DNA from: a virus
Reading direction: 5' to 3' (one strand)
DNA length: 36,159 nucleotides
Virus record (IMG/VR): IMGVR_UViG_3300006076_000614
Coordinates: 1-36,159 of that record
In this document: piece by piece, positions 8,459 to 17,747 of the stretch
Layout: every line of letters begins with the position of its first letter
Position numbering within the stretch: position 1 is the stretch's first letter
The notes under the pieces: model-generated
Told to the model about the DNA's origin: nothing
What the model saw: the letters and a program-made list of their open reading frames with translations, nothing else
Database searches by the model: none
Translations under genes and position numbers: made by a program

Positions 8459-11034
8459 GCTGCTTCACTCCCATATCTTAATGCACAGCTGGCTAAGGCC
8501 TTCACTGCCTGAATTTCATCTTTTGCTATTTCTTCTTGTTCTTTGACATAGTCCAGTAGATCCCGGGAGGACATTGTCACAATCTCCTCGTTTCCGTTCT
8601 CGTCTAAACGGGTAAATGTCACTTCCATGTCTGGATCCGCTTCCAGAATTGAAACCGCTTCACGTCCGTCAGGAGTCTCGGTAAATGAGCCGTACTCTCC
8701 CTTACTGGCTTTGGTTAAGTCTGGTGCACCATCAACCTTCGATTTACCAGGCTTCCAGAATTCTCGCTCCAGTGCCTGAGCTGCCTTATGCTGGACTGCG
8801 GTTAGTTCAGGACGATTAGCCTTCCCGTTCCCCGGGTGAGCAAACAGATCACTTCCGTTTCGAGTAGCCTTCACAGGGCTGATAGAGCCATCCTGATTGA
8901 TTTCACGCTGGAATATTGTATTGGATGCCTTGTTATGCAGCTCTTGAATAACCCGACCATCATCCAGTGACTGCTCTCGTTTCAGGTAGTTCTGCGATCT
9001 GGTTGGAGTCCAATTATCTACTCCTGCAGCAATTGAGCCTTGCTGTATATCCTGCTCTGGTTGACGTGCATTGATATCGAGAGTATTTGTCTCAGTATCT
9101 GCCAAGATAACGCGCTGTTGTTCTGGCATCACGTACTGAAGGTCAGAATCCAAAGTATCCAATGTGCGGGTAGCACTATTACCTGGACCAGAAAGATCTA
9201 CCTGAGGCTCTACATACGGCGCCCGATAGGCACCACCTTCTGAATATTGGTAATGCGCCGTAGCCTGTAAGTACTCCAGATCCTCTTTGGTCAATGGAGA
9301 GGATAGGGCTTCAAACTCCTCCTGGAGTGATTTGATGCTATGTTCATCTGTAGTCAGTACAAATGGCATTGCTTCAACTTCAGCGTCGGTTTGAGATTTA
9401 TAGGCAGGTGGTGCAGCGATATCGGATTCAAATTCAGGGAATTCAGATTCACTCCCCCTTATCACTATAGCCTCACCATCAGAATGACTTCCCACCCCTT
9501 CATACTGCTTGGCAACCTCATTCCAGCGCTTTTGGTACTTCGCTTTTACCTGCCCCACAGTCATGCCATTGAACTGATGGGCTGCTGTAATTCCTTCCGC
9601 TACTTGGCGAGCACTTTTCTTATCAGTTCCCTTGCTCCAACGTGTGGCCACATCAACAAAAAGTTCATTGTCTTTAGCTTTCAAAAAGACTGGTCCACCA
9701 CCTTCACCGAAGAAATGTAGATAGTAAAGTTCCAAGCCATTAGGATCGCGGCTAAAGTTTTTACGGAAGATCTTGGCATTATGCTCGTAGTAATTCAGAC
9801 CAGCTTTAATCTGTTCATTGCCATCAAACTTATTCTTTCCACCCATTGCAGCAAACGTACTATCAATGGTTTGGAATAAACCAGTAGCAGAGGATAGTAA
9901 TTTCCCCTTCCTGTCCTTAGGCTGAATGGTTGGATCGAATGTTCCGCCGTTTTCAATATGGGATAAAACCAATGCATCAACCGGATTAATGCCACGGCTT
10001 GAAGCCTCCTGAGCAATTGCTTTCGCCCATGGCTTACTTTCCAGTACTGGATTTTTCAGTATAGACGGCGCTGCTTTCGCCTTTTCACTTGAGTCGACAG
10101 TAGGAGCCTTAGCCACCGCTTTAGGTGTACCGGTCACAGGTGCCTTTAAGCTGACCAGCTCATCATTCAGTGCACTTTCCATAGCACTATCCAATGCATC
10201 AAAGTGCGAATTGGCTTCTTTAGGATTTGTAGGACTGAATGGGTTTACACTTTCTGCATGCTCGATATTCGCCTGGATGTGAGCAGCATCATTCATAGCA
10301 TCCACATTACTATGATCTTTGACTTGTTCTGGTCGTAATTTCCCTTTATTCGCCCATAGGTTTAGCAGTAGGGCCATACCTCCATTAGTTGCCATGGTAG
10401 TAGGACTTAAGGCATTTTCCTTTAACGCCTCTCCATATTGGGCAACTTTCTTATTTCCGCTGTTTTCTAAATAAGAACCTTCGACATAGTCACCGGCTGA
10501 CCCTGCAGCTGTAGATAAAATCGTTGTTCCTACGGCATCTGCCACCACATTTTTAGCGACCCCATGAGTAGGAATAGCAAACCCCAGAGCATCGGCGACC
10601 CCTTTAATAGCTCCACCGGTTCGGGCCGTATTTATATCTGCCCCTTTATTCAGTAAGTCTGATTTCTCTGCTTCAAAGGTCTGGTACCCGAATAGCCCAG
10701 AATTCAATGCTAAGCCAGGTACACCACCAGTACCTAGTGTAGTGACGGCGTTCCAGCCAATACGGGTAAAGTCTTTGGTTAGGCCGTAGGTAAACTCACC
10801 CACACTCCCAAGATCATCAGGTTTAAAAATCTCTAAGTTCTGTGCTCTTAAGGCAGCCGCTTTCTTATCACCACGGATCAGGGAATCTGGAGCAGTGGCC
10901 GCTTCAATAGTCCCCATAGCCACACCAGAAATAGTACCCAGTGCGCCGTCACTTAATGCCCCACGTTGGCTTTTAGGTTTGTAGCGAGGGTCATCCTGAT
11001 TTAACGATAATTCGTCATCTGCTAAAAAATCCAT
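8455..11034 (-). CDS. Internal virion protein with lytic transglycosylase (SLT) domain
   Basis: 859-residue ejection protein. A soluble lytic transglycosylase-like domain lies at about residues 335-465. The catalytic glutamate is E361 in SHIENGG, followed by the family's ATGLFQTI motif and an ALNYY-like helix (AGLNYYEHN). It would cut peptidoglycan locally so the ejection channel can cross the wall, as gp16 of T7 does. The N-terminal 200 residues are glycine/alanine-rich with hydrophobic stretches. The C-terminal 350 residues are acidic and low in recognisable motifs. It is followed with a 4-base overlap by the 842-aa protein, and together they resemble a divided and enlarged gp16. Confidence 0.88.
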   Translation of the reverse strand: MDFLADDELSLNQDDPRYKPKSQRGALSDGALGTISGVAMGTIEAATAPDSLIRGDKKAAALRAQNLEIFKPDDLGSVGEFTYGLTKDFTRIGWNAVTTLGTGGVPGLALNSGLFGYQTFEAEKSDLLNKGADINTARTGGAIKGVADALGFAIPTHGVAKNVVADAVGTTILSTAAGSAGDYVEGSYLENSGNKKVAQYGEALKENALSPTTMATNGGMALLLNLWANKGKLRPEQVKDHSNVDAMNDAAHIQANIEHAESVNPFSPTNPKEANSHFDALDSAMESALNDELVSLKAPVTGTPKAVAKAPTVDSSEKAKAAPSILKNPVLESKPWAKAIAQEASSRGINPVDALVLSHIENGGTFDPTIQPKDRKGKLLSSATGLFQTIDSTFAAMGGKNKFDGNEQIKAGLNYYEHNAKIFRKNFSRDPNGLELYYLHFFGEGGGPVFLKAKDNELFVDVATRWSKGTDKKSARQVAEGITAAHQFNGMTVGQVKAKYQKRWNEVAKQYEGVGSHSDGEAIVIRGSESEFPEFESDIAAPPAYKSQTDAEVEAMPFVLTTDEHSIKSLQEEFEALSSPLTKEDLEYLQATAHYQYSEGGAYRAPYVEPQVDLSGPGNSATRTLDTLDSDLQYVMPEQQRVILADTETNTLDINARQPEQDIQQGSIAAGVDNWTPTRSQNYLKREQSLDDGRVIQELHNKASNTIFQREINQDGSISPVKATRNGSDLFAHPGNGKANRPELTAVQHKAAQALEREFWKPGKSKVDGAPDLTKASKGEYGSFTETPDGREAVSILEADPDMEVTFTRLDENGNEEIVTMSSRDLLDYVKEQEEIAKDEIQAVKALASCALRYGSEAA

Positions 11035-11041
11035 ATCTACC

Positions 11042-13033
11042 TCATCGAACCGTAAAAGCTAAACGTTTTTGTCTTTTCTTGTCAGTGGCATCCATGATGT
11101 ATTTGGTGCCATTCTTGAAGTAATAGACGTATGGATTCTTATGGTCTTGCTCTAAAGGCAGATCCAAAAAGAATTCTTTGTCAGATCCACCATAGTTACG
11201 GGCATTACGAGAGTTAAAGCTCTCCAGCTGCTCACGGAAAGATTTTTCACCTACAGTATGAGGTCGCAACACTACCGATTTACTTCCGAAGAATCCCCCT
11301 GAAGTGAACTTGCCCCCTGTGACATTCTTAGCTGCTTTATTAAAAAGCTCTTCATCAATGGTCTTGTTTAGAATATTTCCCTTTGAATCGGTGACCTTTT
11401 CGGATTTCTGAACCAAATAAGCATAGTTAGCTTTTATTGAATCCAGATAGATTTGAAAGTCTGGTTTACCTGGTGAGGTAATACCGGCTAAATACGCTTC
11501 TGTATGCTTTGTTAAGCCACTTTCATCGACCTTGACCAACCCCTTTTCAATCAGATCCTGCCCAGTAACGATCTGGCCAGCAATATCTTGCAGACCTCTG
11601 TTATTGAGCGAAGCAGATAAACGATATGAACCACTATCACCAGCAATTCCATTAATCATGTCTCTGGATGCATTGGCATTGCCTGCGCTAGATTTATAAA
11701 GACTGGTAAGCAAACTTAATTTGTCACCTGGTTTGGCTTTTTCCCAGAACTGCTTTAATTCAGATTGTTGCTGTGTCGAGAATGGATTTAAGGATCCTAC
11801 CGTGCCATTCAATACGTTATTTGCGTGAATAGATTTAATATTCTTAGACAAAGCTGCAATGGCTTCAGGGTTACCACTTAAAATTGCATTGGTAGGTACT
11901 ACCGTTAGATCCTGACCTGTCTTAATCGAGTAGGCCAAAGTGGAGTTGTTTTTCTCATAATTGAGCATATTCTCATGAGTCTTCGACAGAAGATTCAATT
12001 TCCAACTGACATCTTTTGGATTGTCCTGCGCCGTATTTTGAGCTTCTGCCCGTCTCTTGCTCAGATAGGCTTCACGTTCATCTGGTCCTAATCTCATGAA
12101 CTGTTGAACCTCAACCAAGGCTCCACTGTATTGAATAAACTCAGACTCTTTTTCTGTTCCTTTTACACGTGCCAAACGAGATTTGATGACGTCTTCACTT
12201 GGGATTAAGCCTGTTTCGATGTCTGCTTTCATCTCATTAACAGCATCTTTGGCATCATCATCCAACTGTTTTTGCTGCAATGCAGCCGCACGGTTATTCT
12301 GGTCAATCTGGGTTAATGTTCGACCACTCCAGTAAACAGCCTGTTCTTGAGTTAAATCAGGATGTTTTGCAATTACAGCTTCAGGAGTTGAGAGTTCAGT
12401 CAGCTTTTCATTGTCCGATTTATTCGCCTGGTAGAAAGTCGTTACATCATTGCTGGCACGGTTATTTTTGTATTCATTAAAAGTGTCCTGAACATGAGCC
12501 AACGGTAAACCTTTGGACTGTGCATACAAAGACAATCCATTCCACACCTCTTTTTCAGAAGCATTAGGATTTTTAAGATAGTTTTCTCGCATGCCTTTGA
12601 GCTGGACAATTGCCTGTTGTTGTTCTGATTTTTGTGCAATAGGCAGATACTTCGATGCACTCTGATAAGAATGCTGTTCAAAGTAATTATTAAAGTTTTG
12701 CTCAAACTGCTTAGGCACCACATTTTTATACTGCGTCTTGATTGACTCAAGGCTTTCCTGTCTTTGCTTTACGGCATTATCGTAGGTTAATTCCCCACTC
12801 TGCATTTTTAGCAGTAAATCATTATCTACAACGCTAATATCAGCACCAATCTTGGATGACTGTAATGCAAAATCAGCTTTTTCTGTTTTATCCTGTTCTT
12901 CTCTAAGTTTTTCACTGCGAGCCTCTAGTGCCCCTCCAATAGAACGACCAATTTCAGCTAAGCCTGTGTTTGGTGTGAATGTCTGCATTTGGGCTTGAGC
13001 ATCTACACGCCCTCTCGAAACTGGAATACGCAT
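11042..13033 (-). CDS. Internal virion protein, T7 gp15-like position (663 aa)
   Basis: Long helical, glutamine- and lysine-rich protein with no membrane segment. It begins MRIPVSRGRVDAQAQ and has predicted coiled-coil character in residues ~35-130 and ~250-290. It lies between the small MCGG protein and the transglycosylase protein, as gp15 does between gp14 and gp16 in T7. I choose ATG 13033, which overlaps the preceding stop (TAATG), over a GTG at 13042. It is probably an ejected tube component; the family assignment is by order and composition. Confidence 0.75.
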   Translation of the reverse strand: MRIPVSRGRVDAQAQMQTFTPNTGLAEIGRSIGGALEARSEKLREEQDKTEKADFALQSSKIGADISVVDNDLLLKMQSGELTYDNAVKQRQESLESIKTQYKNVVPKQFEQNFNNYFEQHSYQSASKYLPIAQKSEQQQAIVQLKGMRENYLKNPNASEKEVWNGLSLYAQSKGLPLAHVQDTFNEYKNNRASNDVTTFYQANKSDNEKLTELSTPEAVIAKHPDLTQEQAVYWSGRTLTQIDQNNRAAALQQKQLDDDAKDAVNEMKADIETGLIPSEDVIKSRLARVKGTEKESEFIQYSGALVEVQQFMRLGPDEREAYLSKRRAEAQNTAQDNPKDVSWKLNLLSKTHENMLNYEKNNSTLAYSIKTGQDLTVVPTNAILSGNPEAIAALSKNIKSIHANNVLNGTVGSLNPFSTQQQSELKQFWEKAKPGDKLSLLTSLYKSSAGNANASRDMINGIAGDSGSYRLSASLNNRGLQDIAGQIVTGQDLIEKGLVKVDESGLTKHTEAYLAGITSPGKPDFQIYLDSIKANYAYLVQKSEKVTDSKGNILNKTIDEELFNKAAKNVTGGKFTSGGFFGSKSVVLRPHTVGEKSFREQLESFNSRNARNYGGSDKEFFLDLPLEQDHKNPYVYYFKNGTKYIMDATDKKRQKRLAFTVR

Positions 13034-13434
13034 TATTTCCACCCATAAGCTTGAGAAATCGCATCAATCGTGCTACTTGCTGCTTTCATGCCATAGTTAT
13101 TACGCGTTTGTTTTCCTTGACGTAATACGTCAGAAGCAGCATAACCAGCCTGACTAATATTCATTGATGCGTTATATGCTGCATCACCTAAAATTTCATC
13201 TTCGATTAATGCTGGAACGCCTACGTTCACATCCAAACCATTTTCAGCAGCTGCGGCACGTGCGCTAGACGCATCTTTTCGCCCTTGATTTACGATCTTT
13301 TTAGATTGTTGTTTAGCTACTGATTTGATTGTTTTAGCATTACCTCTAGCTGTAGCTTCTGCCATCAATCCATTTGCTAGATTCCCAGCAGCTTCAAAGC
13401 TAGAAGAAATTACATTACCTTCACCTCCACACAT
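13033..13434 (-). CDS. Small internal virion protein, T7 gp14-like position
   Basis: 133 residues, alanine- and glycine-rich, beginning MCGGEGNVISSSFEAAG. A basic middle (KSVAKQQSKKIVNQGRKDA) is flanked by amphipathic helices. By order it is the counterpart of the small ejection protein gp14. Its MCGG start resembles that of the 76-aa protein next to the portal gene (20464-20694), which suggests related or parallel roles. A good Shine-Dalgarno (GGAGG) precedes the ATG. Confidence 0.65.
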   Translation of the reverse strand: MCGGEGNVISSSFEAAGNLANGLMAEATARGNAKTIKSVAKQQSKKIVNQGRKDASSARAAAAENGLDVNVGVPALIEDEILGDAAYNASMNISQAGYAASDVLRQGKQTRNNYGMKAASSTIDAISQAYGWK

Positions 13435-13435
13435 A

Positions 13436-13888
13436 TCAAACCTCCATCTCTAAAACATAACCACGTAACTCAAAGCCAAGACTTTCATAAAGCTTGACGA
13501 CCTTATCTGCCTGAATGCCCGACATTGTGCCTAATTGAATACGATCAGCATTTTGTAACTTAGCCCAACCGATGAACGCATCAATTAGGCTTTTTGCTGC
13601 ATTAGAGCGACGATATTCAGGAAGCACATAAACACCTTGCTCAAATGCGATCTTGTGCCCTGTGCGCCAATCTGAGTTAATTGCGCCTATGACTGCACCT
13701 ACTGGATTGCTGTATTCATCTGAAACTATGAAAATTGACCCATAACGACGAATCAGAAGCTCAAATAACTCTCGTGCTCCACTCTCGCTAAAGCCTTGCT
13801 TTGAAAAAATTGGTGATTCTTTGGTGAGACGCTTGCCGAAATCAACAAGCGTTTCGATATCCTTTAAAGTTGCTGCTCGGACGTGCAT
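13436..13888 (-). CDS. GNAT-family N-acetyltransferase in the virion operon
   Basis: 150-residue Gcn5-related acyltransferase. It has the usual fold order: beta1-alpha1 (MHVRAATLKDIETLVDF), a central strand (GAVIGAINSDW), the beta4-alpha3 acyl-CoA segment GVYVLPEYRRSNAAKSLI (residues 85-102, R93-R94-S95-N96-A97-A98 in place of the classic RxxGxG/A), and the C-terminal KLYESLGFELRGY motif typical of the family. It sits between tail tubular protein B and the ejection proteins with only a few bases on either side. It is therefore expressed late and should act on a virion or host protein or small molecule present at assembly. The substrate is unknown. Confidence 0.88.
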   Translation of the reverse strand: MHVRAATLKDIETLVDFGKRLTKESPIFSKQGFSESGARELFELLIRRYGSIFIVSDEYSNPVGAVIGAINSDWRTGHKIAFEQGVYVLPEYRRSNAAKSLIDAFIGWAKLQNADRIQLGTMSGIQADKVVKLYESLGFELRGYVLEMEV

Positions 13889-13890
13889 CT

Positions 13891-15969
13891 CTATTTCTCA
13901 TTGATTGATACCAACATAGAGATACTTTGCATGTGAAATGGCAACGGTTTGTTGTGTGTTATCTTCACTTGAAGATCATGGAGTGATTGCCACCCTAAAA
14001 AGCTATCTAATGCATAACCAGTGTATGGTAAGTTCAAGAAAGCATTTTGGTTGTAAAGTTTGGTCGAAATCTCTTGATCATTGATATATCCACCAATTGA
14101 TTTATTTAGATAGATTGCCATCTCATGCACTTGGATTTTATGAAACATCGCTGTTGCTGGCACTTGGCTAAAATCAGGTGGAAGTAGATCAATTTCCATT
14201 TCAAATGCTTGACCTAATTGAACAGTTTGGCTTAGCGTCTTATCAGGTATGTTTAAATTTGTTCCCACAATTGTGTAGGTTGAATAGTAATATCCATCAG
14301 CATTGCTAAAGCTCACTATTGAATTATCTAGCACCTGAATATCTAAATTGAGTACCGATCCAACACCATTGACCAAAGCAATATCAAACTCACAATCACT
14401 TTGAGCTGAATCTTTTATTTCCTCTAACACAGTAAATCCATTACGATTACTGAGCATAAAACATTGATCTTCGCCCAAGCCTGTAGGCAAAGCACACATA
14501 GACAATACTTGGCCACCAAAATTATGTTGGGACCAAGCATTCATTTCTTGATCACGTTCAAGCGTAATTGATGCAACTGTTCCATCATTAAGAACAATCC
14601 ACACAATGCTATTTGGTGTTTGTTGGTAGGTAAGCTCTTTGATTCCACCATGATTTTCAGGAATATGCGGTGCAATCGCTGATATCTCAGGCGATACCAA
14701 TCCATCTACTTCATAACGATATGACATAGCTCTTAGGCGTTCACCACCACGCTGAACAAACAAAAGCTCGTTGCCTACCCGACACGGTTTAACATTAGCC
14801 TGTACACCAAATGAAGTATGTTCATCAATTTGCGCTGTACTTGGTGTTAATGGTCCTTGTGAATTGATAAGAAATTCTGCCCCACCAGTAAGAGCGACCA
14901 CACCACCACGTTGAGCAAGATGCAAAATGTTATCTGATTGCGCTGAACTGGACGCGATACTAAATGCATCGGCATCCTCTGTGGTTTCTAAGAAGTTTCC
15001 ATCATCAGCAATTCGACTGAACCACATTTGGTTAGGGCTTGTTTTTGTATTGGCGAAAACTAGACGTTGCTTAAAGAAACATACTGTTTTTGGGTATCCA
15101 GTTTCAGCACTAAAAGCTATTGATTTTAATGACCAAGATTTAGCAATCGCCTGAATATTAGACGTTAATTTAACTAAGACTTCTCCATTCACTTTATTTG
15201 CCGAAATGTATTCAGTGATTTTGACCTGACCACCATTAATCTCAACAATGCTGCCTACGCTATCAGTCGTAAATACAGATGCGTCCCCTGCTGTAACTTC
15301 TTCCCAATTTGTATTTACTGCGGTTGGCTCTGATCCTGAATTATCTGCTAATGCTCTCCAAGTTTTGCTTGAATGAATAACTCGATCACCAGTCAGATAG
15401 GTTTCAGTTGTGACCCAATTCGGGAATGCTGCTGCTGTCAAAGAAATGATCTTTCCAACTTCCGTTCCTGATGGTGTTAATGCGACATTGGGTGTTGATC
15501 CAAGTTCATCATTAGGATTTACGCCAAACGTAAACGGTGCAAGCTGCCAGTTGGTGAAGTCTGCTGAACATAGCAAACGCTGTACAGGCGTACCCCCTTG
15601 AACCATGTACATACGATATTTTGTATGCGCATACTGAATTTCTTTTACTTTTTGCTCTGTGTTATATGGCGTGCTTGTTTCATATACCACTGTGTACGTT
15701 CTAGGGTTGTAAACCTTGATGAATGACACACCCAAGATCAATAGATAAGTGTTTTCAGAATTGGCAATAAACGGAATTAATCGCAGCGCTCCTGCGAAAA
15801 TATTTCTAAATTTAGTACCTGGTCTTTTCTTTGCCCCACCCTCAACCAATGGCAAAGCATTTACCAATTTTTTCACACCGTTTGCATACTGCTGAATGTC
15901 TGTGCGAGTCCACAAAAGCGGACTTAATTCACCAGAGCTTAGATTATTTTTTAATATCCATTGCTTCAT
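13891..15969 (-). CDS. Tail tubular protein B-like (tail nozzle), 692 aa
   Basis: Large beta-rich tail protein. The N-terminus carries the podovirus nozzle signature: LSSGELSPLLWTRTDIQQY, then NALPLVEGGAKKRPGTKF, then a strand-rich body with repeated short hydrophobic strands. Its position after tail tubular protein A, overlapping that gene's stop (TAATG), matches T7 gp12. It forms the distal tube through which DNA leaves. No enzymatic motif is seen. Confidence 0.88.
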   Translation of the reverse strand: MKQWILKNNLSSGELSPLLWTRTDIQQYANGVKKLVNALPLVEGGAKKRPGTKFRNIFAGALRLIPFIANSENTYLLILGVSFIKVYNPRTYTVVYETSTPYNTEQKVKEIQYAHTKYRMYMVQGGTPVQRLLCSADFTNWQLAPFTFGVNPNDELGSTPNVALTPSGTEVGKIISLTAAAFPNWVTTETYLTGDRVIHSSKTWRALADNSGSEPTAVNTNWEEVTAGDASVFTTDSVGSIVEINGGQVKITEYISANKVNGEVLVKLTSNIQAIAKSWSLKSIAFSAETGYPKTVCFFKQRLVFANTKTSPNQMWFSRIADDGNFLETTEDADAFSIASSSAQSDNILHLAQRGGVVALTGGAEFLINSQGPLTPSTAQIDEHTSFGVQANVKPCRVGNELLFVQRGGERLRAMSYRYEVDGLVSPEISAIAPHIPENHGGIKELTYQQTPNSIVWIVLNDGTVASITLERDQEMNAWSQHNFGGQVLSMCALPTGLGEDQCFMLSNRNGFTVLEEIKDSAQSDCEFDIALVNGVGSVLNLDIQVLDNSIVSFSNADGYYYSTYTIVGTNLNIPDKTLSQTVQLGQAFEMEIDLLPPDFSQVPATAMFHKIQVHEMAIYLNKSIGGYINDQEISTKLYNQNAFLNLPYTGYALDSFLGWQSLHDLQVKITHNKPLPFHMQSISMLVSINEK

Positions 15970-16529
15970 TAGTAACGCTCCGAAATGTAAGTCGATTCAG
16001 CCCATTGAATGTCTTGGCTTGGTCTTTCTTGGGCGTTAATTGCTTTGGCTTGGCGTAAAATATCTTGAAATTGCGCTTCTGCACTCTGCCCTGCTGCATC
16101 ACTTCCTGTCACAGGCTTACAAAGCTTTGATGCCATTTTTAAAGTCATCGCTTCAACTAACAATGAATCCCACGTTTGCTCATTGTCGTTATCAAAAACA
16201 TATTCAAGTTGGACTGTGTTTGTATCAGCCAAGATGTGACGATTTTCCACTTCATAACGCTCTGTATTGGCTGAAATGATCAGTACATAATCACGTGGTA
16301 AAGGGAATGCATTTGCATAACCAAAACTTGGGTATGTAGAAACAGGGGAAAGGATTTGACGCTTCTTAGCACACGACCACGGATGAGAGCGAAGCAAAGC
16401 CAGCCGTGTTGTGTCGTAAATATTTCGGCACAGTTGCGCTAGTTTAGATTCTTCTTCAAAGCTTGCGATCTGCTGACCGCCAATCATGCTCAATGCATTG
16501 TTGCAGATGGATACTTTAGTTATAGACAT
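15969..16529 (-). CDS. Tail tubular protein A-like (head-tail adaptor/gatekeeper)
   Basis: 186 residues from ATG 16529, which gives the usual family N-terminus (MSITKVSICNNALSMIGG). The body has the LCRNIYDTTRLALLRSHPW segment typical of gp11-like gatekeepers and a helical C-terminus. An in-frame ATG at 16562 would add residues encoded by the terminator stem and is rejected. No separate Shine-Dalgarno is present: the GGGG in the hairpin's 3' arm lies 7 nt upstream of the chosen ATG. It joins the portal to the nozzle. Confidence 0.85.
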   Translation of the reverse strand: MSITKVSICNNALSMIGGQQIASFEEESKLAQLCRNIYDTTRLALLRSHPWSCAKKRQILSPVSTYPSFGYANAFPLPRDYVLIISANTERYEVENRHILADTNTVQLEYVFDNDNEQTWDSLLVEAMTLKMASKLCKPVTGSDAAGQSAEAQFQDILRQAKAINAQERPSQDIQWAESTYISERY

Positions 16530-16571
16530 AATAAAACCCCGATGACTTTTGGGTAGTTTCATCGAGGTTTT
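16530..16571 (-). terminator. Terminator hairpin abutting the tail tubular A start codon
   Basis: On the minus strand, 16571-16559 (AAAACCTCGATGA) pairs with 16545-16533 (TCATCGGGGTTTT) over 13 positions with a single U-G wobble and a 13-base loop. It is followed by TTTTATT and then the ATG. The 3' arm GGGG is the only Shine-Dalgarno-like sequence for the next gene. It follows the 56-aa gene and the AC-rich motif (16590-16575). Confidence 0.8.
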
Positions 16572-16593
16572 GAAGTGTTTTGTTGGGTATAAA

Positions 16594-16764
16594 TTAGTGC
16601 TCTAAATGCTTTTCAACTAACTCATCAATCTGAATTGAGCGATTGATCAACGCTTCTCTTGCATCACTTGGAATACGTTGATCAAACTGCATACCACGCA
16701 TAAAGTTAGCTACCGACTCCAAATGTTCAAGCAACTCATCTTTTACATCATCAGCATTACTCAT
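16594..16764 (-). CDS. Small protein between capsid and tail genes (56 aa)
   Basis: Short gene read by hand: ATG at 16764 (MSNADDVKDELLEHLE...), ending ELVEKHLEH at a TAA. A Shine-Dalgarno (GAAAGG) lies about 8 bases upstream. It is acidic and wholly helical in character, with no hydrophobic segment. It lies between two terminators, immediately behind the major capsid gene, so it is probably expressed on its own short late transcript. Function unknown; small head-decoration or head-completion proteins occur at this place in related phages. Confidence 0.7.
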   Translation of the reverse strand: MSNADDVKDELLEHLESVANFMRGMQFDQRIPSDAREALINRSIQIDELVEKHLEH

Positions 16765-16795
16765 TTTAATACCTTTCGCTACGTTTACTTGGTTA

Positions 16796-16830
16796 TAAAA
16801 AACACCCCACCGCCCTGCTAAACGGTGAGG
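16796..16830 (-). terminator. Intrinsic terminator after the major capsid gene
   Basis: On the minus strand, CCTCACCG (16830-16823) pairs with CGGTGGGG (16812-16805), with one U-G pair, followed by GTG and six T (16802-16797). It starts 10 bases after the capsid stop codon. The position parallels T7's late terminator, which directly follows the major capsid gene and raises its relative expression. Confidence 0.82.
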
Positions 16831-16839
16831 CGAACGAGG

Positions 16840-17736
16840 TTAAACAACGTAGTCGATAGCAACCACTTTAAGCTCGTTTGCACGACCAGCACCAAAAGAA
16901 TGAACTCCACCCACTTGTGAGATATTCTTTTTGTCAGGACGTTTAGAAATATCAAAGCCTGTGATATTCGCATCACCAAAATGAGCTGCTGAACCTGCAT
17001 ACATTACAGTACGTAATTCACCTACTGCTGCACCTTGATTCAGCTTTTCATATGGAATCCAGTTGACACCCATCCATTTGCCACCTACACCACCTTCTTG
17101 CAGCATTTTCCCTGCCATGAAGTCAGCACTTGTAAGCGTGGTATCGCCTAAGATGTCTTCCAACATGTCAGACGTGTAAAGCATGTAAATGGTTTCACCG
17201 TTGTGCTCATCACATTCGTTTTTACGGAAAAGTGATTTTGCTTTGATGATCTTTTGCTTCAATGTACCAAAAGAAGAAAGGATGATTTGACCCGCTGGCA
17301 AGTTGACAGTAGCTGTTGATTTAGTGCCGTTATCCGCAACTGTTGTACGAGTTACACCACCAACCAAAGCTTGATAGATAATGTCGTCAGTTTTACGGTT
17401 ACGCGCACTGATCAAGTTTTTCATGTACTTGTCAGATGGATTTGCTTTTAGTTTTGGCAAATCACGAGCTTCAATCGGAATAAATAAATCCCAATCTGCC
17501 ATTAATGCTGTACGCACACCAGCATCAGGAATAGTCCAAGTTGTGTCGCCAAAACGGTTGCCCGATGCTGACATTTCAACTTGACCCATGTCATTGATAG
17601 TGAATGATTCACCTTCAATTTTTCCACGATTCACAATTGTTTTTAATAATCGTGAGTCATTCTGCATTGCAGCGACTTCATAAGTATCATGAAACTGCTG
17701 TACAAATGCTGCCGTTATTTTATTTTCATTCGCCAT
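16840..17736 (-). CDS. Major capsid protein
   Basis: 298-residue HK97-fold-type capsid subunit. Its place directly after the scaffold gene supports the call, as do its composition (MANENKITAAFVQQFHDTY start, central SARNRKTDDIIYQALVGGV helix) and its C-terminal beta-rich half (GGKWMGVNWIPYEKL, then a VGGVHSFGAGRANELKVVA end). It resembles the capsid family of short-tailed phages with a separate scaffold. The Shine-Dalgarno is a GGGGG run. A terminator follows immediately, as expected for the most highly expressed late product. Confidence 0.88.
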   Translation of the reverse strand: MANENKITAAFVQQFHDTYEVAAMQNDSRLLKTIVNRGKIEGESFTINDMGQVEMSASGNRFGDTTWTIPDAGVRTALMADWDLFIPIEARDLPKLKANPSDKYMKNLISARNRKTDDIIYQALVGGVTRTTVADNGTKSTATVNLPAGQIILSSFGTLKQKIIKAKSLFRKNECDEHNGETIYMLYTSDMLEDILGDTTLTSADFMAGKMLQEGGVGGKWMGVNWIPYEKLNQGAAVGELRTVMYAGSAAHFGDANITGFDISKRPDKKNISQVGGVHSFGAGRANELKVVAIDYVV

Positions 17737-17747
17737 TGGTCAACCCC

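Noticed and set aside
15969-16562. Longer tail tubular A start at 16562
   Set aside because: Its first codons are the terminator stem-loop; the ATG at 16529 gives the family's usual N-terminus.
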